Source of the DNA: Candidatus Bathyarchaeota archaeon
GTDB taxonomy: Archaea > Thermoproteota > Bathyarchaeia > Bathyarchaeales > Bathyarchaeaceae
Direction of reading: 5' to 3'
Length of the DNA: 18,546 nucleotides
Assembly: GCA_029881555.1 (NCBI GenBank)
Contig: JAOUMI010000003.1
Coordinates: 1-18,546 of the forward strand
This document shows, piece after piece, positions 14,161 to 18,546 of this stretch. Each line of letters starts with the position of its first letter. Position 1 is the first letter of the stretch. A program made the translations under genes and the position numbers. Under the pieces are notes generated by a model. The model did not search any database, was not told the DNA's origin, and saw nothing but the letters and a program-made list of their open reading frames with translations.

Positions 14161-14193
14161 TTTAAATACGAAAGTCTCAGAGCCTTTTAAAGG
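14161..14193 (+). promoter_or_regulatory. Promoter of the major-pilin candidate
   Basis: TATA box TTTAAATA lies at 14161-14168. The inverted repeat CCTTTTAAAGG at 14183-14193 sits where the transcript would start and could be an operator. The TTG start of the pilin follows at 14205, with GGAAGAG as ribosome-binding site. Confidence 0.6.
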
Positions 14194-14204
14194 AAGAGAT
14201 CGCC

Positions 14205-14651
14205 TTGGCTAAGAAATTAACCTCCAAAAAGGGAGTGTCGCCGATTCTCGCGGCACTTCTACTGATAGTCATAGCCGTCGCTTCAGCTGTCATCACCTAC
14301 GCTTGGGTCACGACCTTCACAACAACGCAAACAACTACTGCTGGTAAAGCGATAAAATATGATTCCAAGGTTATCAATGCAACTTCGGACATGGTCACTG
14401 TTTATGTTAGAAACTGGGGCACGGAAGATGTGACTCTGGATAAGGTTTACATTGACGCGATGGATCATACTGACTCTGTAACTTCGCCTGCAGGTTTTCC
14501 GACAGCTGGTGCTTCTCTCAGCGTTGACGCAGTCGTCAAAATAACGGTAAATGGTACTGATGCTGGGCTTGATTTCAGTGCCGGCAGCACCTACAAAGTG
14601 AAAGTTGCAGGTCCCGGCGTCGAATGGGAAGATAGCATAGAGGCATCATAG
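14205..14651 (+). CDS. Type IV pilin, probable major subunit
   Basis: This 148-aa pilin has the prepilin leader MAKKLTSKKG, cut before VSPILAALLLIVIAVASAVI, a textbook archaeal pilin or archaellin N-terminus (DUF1628/Pilin_N type). The rest is a compact beta domain with a Thr-rich linker (TTFTTTQTTTAG) and sequons NAT and NGT. The start is TTG at 14205. Unlike the two upstream pilin-like genes it has its own TATA box and a 79-bp spacer, which suits a subunit made in large amounts. A prepilin peptidase is needed for cleavage, but none is in the window. It could be an archaellin, but no archaellum accessory genes are present. Confidence 0.9.
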   Translation: MAKKLTSKKGVSPILAALLLIVIAVASAVITYAWVTTFTTTQTTTAGKAIKYDSKVINATSDMVTVYVRNWGTEDVTLDKVYIDAMDHTDSVTSPAGFPTAGASLSVDAVVKITVNGTDAGLDFSAGSTYKVKVAGPGVEWEDSIEAS

Positions 14652-14834
14652 CTCCTGAAGTGGCCATTGGAGAATATACGAGTTCTAGGTGCATTTGATT
14701 AAATCTACGTTTCTCGGGATCTGCAGAATTTTGATCCTCTTTTTATGTTAATTCTAAATGGTTTCGTAACAATGAGTTTCACGATCTAGATGTCTGGATT
14801 AGTACACTGCTTTGAAAACGAGTGCTTTGCAAAA

Positions 14835-15815
14835 CTATTTTTTTATAGAGGTCTTCAGGCCTTTTATCGCCTCTTTGTAATTCTTCGCTTCAATTAGTCT
14901 GATCTTGTAGAGTTTTGCCAGTCTCTTTCCGTCTCTACTCATTTTGGGAATTGCGACCAAGCATGCTCTGTTTGGGGCGATGTCGTACACCTTGGCAAAC
15001 ATGGCTATGACAGTCTGTTCAGGAACAACGCTGCCGGTTGCCGTTGCGAGGTCAATTACGGTTACGTTTCGATCTTTTCCGCCGCGGAAAGCAGTCACGT
15101 CAAACATGTGACTTGTACCTGATTTCCCCTTCAAAAAGCCCGGGCTTTCCACCTTGAAACCGCCTCTTTCCAGAAACTCCTTTATCGGAGCGATCAAGGT
15201 CCAGCTTAACGCCGCCTCTTGCATCACGTCCTCGCTCAAACTATAGGAATACACGTTTTTGTAGAGGGCTTCCTCAAACGTGAAGTCCCGATGGCAATCG
15301 CGGCAGAAGTGAGACACAATAGGAATGTCAAAACTCTTGCCACACTCGTCGCAGATACACCACGCACCAGCCTTTACGTAATCCACGTCAAGCTTGGTCA
15401 ACGTTTTACTGCATTTCGGACAAACAAGTTTGCCTTTTTTCTGGAAGCGTTCTTCGGCATCGATGTACCCGCACGCAACATGCTCAATCAACGAGCTTTT
15501 CCCAATTCTAAACGACTTACAGTAGGGACAACAGTAATGGACGGAAACGTTGGCTGAACTACAGTGTAGACAAGGGACAAACTTGTCAAAGAGCTCCCTT
15601 TCCAGAACACCAACCTCGAAGAGCTGCGCCAAAAACTCATTAGCACTTTTGGCGTCACCCACGATCTTTTCAACAATCGGATACGTATACCCAAACTTAG
15701 TATCGTAAACAGGTTCCAGTTTGTTGAGCTCCCCGCTCAAAAACTTGCTGAGAAGCAACTGGACATTGTGGTCTCTGTAGACCTTAGCCCGCTGTTCCTT
15801 TGAAGCCTTAGGCAT
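14835..15815 (-). CDS. TackOD1-like multi-zinc-ribbon protein with nuclease-like C-terminal domain
   Basis: About 326 aa from ATG 15815 (the frame also opens at GTG 15863). The ATG has GGAAGGAAGAG before it, and a TATA-like AATAAAT at 15877-15883 would start transcription downstream of the GTG. Residues about 80-180 carry a run of metal knuckles: CLHC, CCPYC, a His/Cys pair in IEHVACGY, CPKC, CICDEC and CRDC. This resembles TackOD1, a zinc output domain known from TACK archaeal signalling proteins. The C-terminal 110 residues (FLERGGFKVESPG, SHMFDVTAF, VTVIDLATATG) resemble a restriction-endonuclease-like fold with D in FDVTA but no clear E-x-K, so it may be inactive or bind DNA only. No receiver domain is attached. 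The zinc part is firm; the domain names are by recall. Confidence 0.75.
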   Translation of the reverse strand: MPKASKEQRAKVYRDHNVQLLLSKFLSGELNKLEPVYDTKFGYTYPIVEKIVGDAKSANEFLAQLFEVGVLERELFDKFVPCLHCSSANVSVHYCCPYCKSFRIGKSSLIEHVACGYIDAEERFQKKGKLVCPKCSKTLTKLDVDYVKAGAWCICDECGKSFDIPIVSHFCRDCHRDFTFEEALYKNVYSYSLSEDVMQEAALSWTLIAPIKEFLERGGFKVESPGFLKGKSGTSHMFDVTAFRGGKDRNVTVIDLATATGSVVPEQTVIAMFAKVYDIAPNRACLVAIPKMSRDGKRLAKLYKIRLIEAKNYKEAIKGLKTSIKK

Positions 15816-15948
15816 TTTCTCTTCCTTCCGACCAGCAATATGGTTAGGCTTTGTTACAATCACTTTGTGATCAACTAATTTATTGGTTCTATTTCTGTTT
15901 AAACTTTTGTCTAACCCTCCTCAAGAAAGATTTTTAAAACACGATAAA

Positions 15949-15962
15949 CGGTTTTTAAAAAG
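15949..15962 (+). promoter_or_regulatory. Promoter of the 66-aa zinc protein gene
   Basis: CGGTTTTTAAAAAG is a TATA-like sequence about 25-35 nt before the GTG at 15985, implying a leaderless or nearly leaderless mRNA. A similar GATTTTTAAAAC about 20 bp upstream could be a second box. Confidence 0.45.
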
Positions 15963-15984
15963 ACCAAAACTGACGTGATAAAAC

Positions 15985-16185
15985 GTGTCTAAAACAAAGC
16001 GAATCGTCAACTGTCCCAAATGCGGCTTCACCTTTGACATAACCTATGGCAGAAGCTTCGCCTGTTCAGGGTGCCCATCTCTCGTCCAATGCGACATGGC
16101 AAAGTGCCCAAAGTGTAGACACGAATTTCCTTTGCCAAGCAAATACGGCGATGTCTACTCAATTCTCCGAAAAAAATACAGTTGA
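15985..16185 (+). CDS. Small cysteine-rich zinc-ribbon protein
   Basis: This 66-aa protein has seven cysteines: C10, C13, C27, C30, C36, C41 and C44. NCPKCGF and CPKCRHEF are zinc knuckles; the middle CSGCPSLVQC is unusual for a plain zinc ribbon and could also hold an Fe-S or metal-sensing site. The start is GTG at 15985. The gene has its own promoter and is divergent from the TackOD1-like gene, 169 bp apart. I do not recognise the family with certainty; metal binding is clear, function is not. Confidence 0.7.
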   Translation: MSKTKRIVNCPKCGFTFDITYGRSFACSGCPSLVQCDMAKCPKCRHEFPLPSKYGDVYSILRKKYS

Positions 16186-16187
16186 AA

Positions 16188-16195
16188 TTTAAAAG
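16188..16195 (+). promoter_or_regulatory. Possible promoter of the HAD/dolichol-kinase-like gene
   Basis: TTTAAAAG lies within GAAATTTAAAAGGC directly after the stop of the 66-aa gene and about 80 nt before the TTG at 16277. It is a modest TATA match; readthrough from the small gene is also possible. Confidence 0.35.
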
Positions 16196-16276
16196 GCAAA
16201 CACCAGAGAAGTTTTCTTTTCACAAAAGCTATTCAAGCATGAAAAGTCATATTGTCAAGAAAAAGAGGCAGAACTC

Positions 16277-17539
16277 TTGGCTGACAAGAACCGAAACGCG
16301 AGAAAGCCTAACCGCCTAATAGCCTTTGATGTTGAGGGCGTGATAATACCGAAGAGGCGATATCTGCTCTTTGAAGCGACAAGGAGACTAGATCGCTGGA
16401 AGGCCTTGAAAGTGATCATAATAGGCTTTCTCTACGAGGTTGGGGTGCTGTCGCTGGAATCCGCGCTCAAGAGAATCTTCATGCTTTTCAAAGGTCTCAC
16501 AGCTGACGACCTCTTCCGGCTACACAAACGAATTCCCTTAATCCCCGGTGTCGAAGAGTTCTTTAAGGAATTGAAAGGAGCTGGATATCGAACAGCCCTT
16601 ATAAGTTCAGGTCTCCCCACACCCTTTGTTGAACACTTAGCGGCTAGGCTCAATGCAGACTACGCGTTCGGTTTGAAGCTGGAGGTAGCCGACAAACGTT
16701 TGACAGGCGAGATCAGCGGCGACGTAATAAAGCCCAACGGGAAAGCGCTTGTTTTAAAGAGAATTATTGAGAGCGATGGGTTGTCGCCCCAAGACTGCGT
16801 TGTGGTTGCTGACGATCGAAACAACTTGCCCATGTTCCCGCTCTGCGCTTTGAAGATCGGCTACAACCCTGACTTTCTCGTAAGCATCAAGGCTGACCTT
16901 GTGTTTAGAGACGCGCTCTCCGAGAGCCTACCACACTTAACGGAAGAAACTTTGGAGGCTCCCCACTCTGCAATTTCAAAGAGCGACCTTATCCGCGAGG
17001 CAATTCACATGAGCGGAGCTTTGATTCCGCTTGTTTGCACTTATCTGGACCGCTACTTGGTTTCTCTGATGATACTCCTTGTAACCATACTCTACACCGC
17101 ATCTGAGTTCATCAGGGTAGAAGGAATCAACGCTCCCTTGTTTTCCACAGTAACCCGCAGAGCAGCGCTCAAACCAGAGCTTTACGAGTTCGTCACCGCC
17201 CCCATCCTCTTTGCCCTAGGAATAATGGTTCCGCTGACCTTCTTTCCCGCTCCCATCAACTACGCGTCCATCATGATACTTGCGTTGGGCGACGGCTCCG
17301 CCACCCTCTTCGGGAAGAAACTTGGAAGAACCGTGTTTCCCTTTAACAAGGGAAAACGAGTCGAAGGCTCAGTTTTTGGCTTCCTGTTTGCCTTCTTGGG
17401 CGCTCTACTCTTCGTAAGCCCGGTCAAAGCGTTGGCAGGCGCTGCTGTAGGGATGCTGGTAGAATCTCTGCCCACACCAGTCAGCGACAACCTAGCTGTA
17501 CCCATAGTTTCCGGACTAGCAATGATTCTAATCCCGTAA
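16277..17539 (+). CDS. HAD phosphatase fused to a dolichol-kinase-like membrane domain
   Basis: This 420-aa fusion has two parts. Residues about 12-215 are a SerB-type HAD phosphatase: motif I FDVEGVI (nucleophile D18; the second acidic residue is E20 instead of the usual D), motif II ALISSG (110-112), the lysine of IKPNGK and motif IV VVVADDRNN (D179, D180). Residues about 240-420 contain about six membrane segments and the dolichol kinase/CTP-dependent lipid kinase signature ALGDGSATLFGKKLG, KGKRVEG and VESLPTPVSDNLAVP. The combination suggests both phosphorylation and dephosphorylation of a lipid or prenol at the membrane. It could feed polyprenyl phosphate for N-glycosylation, but that role is inferred. 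The start is TTG at 16277, with GAGGC about 9 nt upstream. Both domains are clearly in one frame. Confidence 0.85.
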   Translation: MADKNRNARKPNRLIAFDVEGVIIPKRRYLLFEATRRLDRWKALKVIIIGFLYEVGVLSLESALKRIFMLFKGLTADDLFRLHKRIPLIPGVEEFFKELKGAGYRTALISSGLPTPFVEHLAARLNADYAFGLKLEVADKRLTGEISGDVIKPNGKALVLKRIIESDGLSPQDCVVVADDRNNLPMFPLCALKIGYNPDFLVSIKADLVFRDALSESLPHLTEETLEAPHSAISKSDLIREAIHMSGALIPLVCTYLDRYLVSLMILLVTILYTASEFIRVEGINAPLFSTVTRRAALKPELYEFVTAPILFALGIMVPLTFFPAPINYASIMILALGDGSATLFGKKLGRTVFPFNKGKRVEGSVFGFLFAFLGALLFVSPVKALAGAAVGMLVESLPTPVSDNLAVPIVSGLAMILIP

Positions 17540-17570
17540 ACAGGCAAGGTAGAAATTACGTGAGGAAATG

Positions 17571-17578
17571 TCTATAAG
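17571..17578 (+). promoter_or_regulatory. Possible promoter of the unknown membrane protein gene
   Basis: TCTATAAG lies after a purine-rich GAGGAAATG stretch (BRE-like), 66 nt before the ATG at 17637. The perfect inverted repeat GGTGAGTCACC at 17626-17636 touches that ATG; it may be part of the ribosome-binding region or fold over the start. Confidence 0.4.
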
Positions 17579-17636
17579 AAGATTGATATTTCAATGTTGC
17601 CTTAGAGGTAAACGCGAACCGAATCGGTGAGTCACC

Positions 17637-18527
17637 ATGTCTACGGAAAAACATCGGAAACGTTTAATCTTCAGGTGGACGGCTCGGAAGGGGTTCACCG
17701 CCATAGTGTTGTTTTCAGCGCTGGCTCTCCTCATCGAGTATGTTTTGGCCAGTTCCTTCATGTCTTCGGGGTTGACAGATAAAACTCCGCTTACAACAAC
17801 TTTTCAGTTTCCCCTAACCCAATCGCTTTTCACCATAACTATCAGTCCACTCTTTCACCTCACACCATTCGGAGTAGTCGTTGTCCTCGTTTCAAGCTGG
17901 ACTTATCTCACAAAGTACATAGCTGTGGCGCCGCGCGGAATCAAGCCTGCTAAGAAACCGCCAAAAATTCAAAGGAAAAGACTTTCTAAGAGGGTTGGCG
18001 GAAAATTTCGAAAGATAAGTCGCGCTTTCAAGTCCTTCTATCGACGGTTGAGCAACGCTGTTCTCCGAGTTCGTGGCATCTCATACGTGTTGCAACGACT
18101 TTTCTTTGCCAGAGCCGCCGTTAAGAGCACCGCAAGCATCATCACCATCTTTCTAGCGTCCTTTCTTGCTTTGCATGTTCTCTCGTATCCAAGATCGGTT
18201 TATGATGCGGTTGTTGGGCTTTACCAGTTGAGTCCCTCCTTCCTCGGGTTCGTGCTAAACACCACCGAGGTGGCTCAGGGAATAGCGCAGGTCCTATCCC
18301 CGATAGGGTGGTTAGCCTCAGCTATCAACAACGCGTTACTGGCAGCCGCACCCGGCTTCAAAAGCGCCCTCGACAACATTGGGACTTCAACAACTGAGCC
18401 AGTAACTAAGCTCGACCTCATGGGGAGGTACGTCCTTTGCCAAAACCTTGCAGCATGGGTCTCCGCTGTCACCGCCTTGGCGTATGGATTTTATATCTCC
18501 CATTCATATCGCCGAAAGTCACGGTAA
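17637..18527 (+). CDS. Unknown integral membrane protein
   Basis: This 296-aa protein matches no family I recognise. Membrane segments are near residues 20-39, 76-95, 165-184 and 268-288. Between the second and third lies a long, strongly basic loop (about 98-160, with many Lys and Arg, e.g. KPAKKPPKIQRKR) that is almost certainly cytoplasmic and could touch nucleic acid, acidic lipid or a partner protein. A segment about 200-250 is mildly hydrophobic and may re-enter the membrane. No catalytic motif is visible. The ATG at 17637 is the first in frame. It follows the HAD/dolichol-kinase-like gene on the same strand but probably has its own promoter. Confidence 0.8.
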   Translation: MSTEKHRKRLIFRWTARKGFTAIVLFSALALLIEYVLASSFMSSGLTDKTPLTTTFQFPLTQSLFTITISPLFHLTPFGVVVVLVSSWTYLTKYIAVAPRGIKPAKKPPKIQRKRLSKRVGGKFRKISRAFKSFYRRLSNAVLRVRGISYVLQRLFFARAAVKSTASIITIFLASFLALHVLSYPRSVYDAVVGLYQLSPSFLGFVLNTTEVAQGIAQVLSPIGWLASAINNALLAAAPGFKSALDNIGTSTTEPVTKLDLMGRYVLCQNLAAWVSAVTALAYGFYISHSYRRKSR

Positions 18528-18530
18528 ACC

Positions 18531-18540
18531 CTTTTTTCTT
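18531..18540 (+). terminator. T-tract terminator
   Basis: CTTTTTTCTT a few bases after the stop at 18527 fits an archaeal oligo-T termination signal. The window ends 6 bp later, so any further context is missing. Confidence 0.45.
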
Positions 18541-18546
18541 GACTAA

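Noticed and set aside
1..18546. tRNA, rRNA, CRISPR and insertion sequences
   Set aside because: The intergenic gaps show no TPsiC-like GTTCRANNC with a matching acceptor stem, no spaced repeats and no transposase frame.

Overview
The window reads as a TACK-type archaeal chromosome, most like Bathyarchaeia. The evidence is a set of archaeal information-processing genes (L7Ae, S28e, L24e, RNA polymerase subunit H, aIF5B), an archaeal type IV pilus operon, a TackOD1-like multi-zinc-ribbon protein, TATA/BRE promoters and many TTG or GTG starts. The lineage is inferred from gene content and protein style; no marker search was run. No rRNA, tRNA, CRISPR array, insertion sequence or replication origin was found.

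Layout. Positions 1-1443 (+) hold a radical SAM/SPASM protein whose frame is already open at base 1. Positions 1486-3664 (-) hold a translation/transcription block, read right to left: a candidate 49-aa cysteine protein, an unusually long rpoH, rpl7ae, rps28e, rpl24e and ndk, with ATGA and TTGA overlaps. Positions 3665-7203 are an accessory segment. It contains a GIY-YIG/zinc-ribbon fusion, a basic 116-aa protein whose promoter, leader and first codons copy those of rpoH, a DUF2153-like protein, a broken AbrB-type gene, an Mrr-like nuclease candidate and a small winged-helix protein. Positions 7483-9261 (+) hold aIF5B, which in many archaea follows ndk but here is separated and inverted. Positions 9498-14651 (+) hold a pilus cluster: one secretion ATPase, two GspF/TadC-type membrane proteins, two pilin-like proteins and a separately promoted major-pilin candidate. 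Positions 14835-18527 hold a TackOD1/nuclease-like protein (-), a 66-aa seven-cysteine protein, a HAD phosphatase/dolichol-kinase-like fusion and an unknown four-helix membrane protein.

How the genes may work together. The ATPase powers the two membrane platform proteins to assemble pilins cleaved after RRG or KKG. The pilins are rich in N-glycosylation sequons, and the HAD/dolichol-kinase-like fusion could act on the polyprenyl-phosphate pool used for glycosylation; this link is inference. The strongest unusual signals are these. (1) RpoH carries an extra domain of about 100 residues that resembles a restriction-endonuclease-like fold and shares a residue pattern with the nuclease candidate at 6300-6857. 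(2) The promoter, leader end and first codons of rpoH recur at an unrelated basic gene 1.7 kb away. (3) Two unlisted small ORFs lie in those leaders. (4) Several unusual domain fusions are present.
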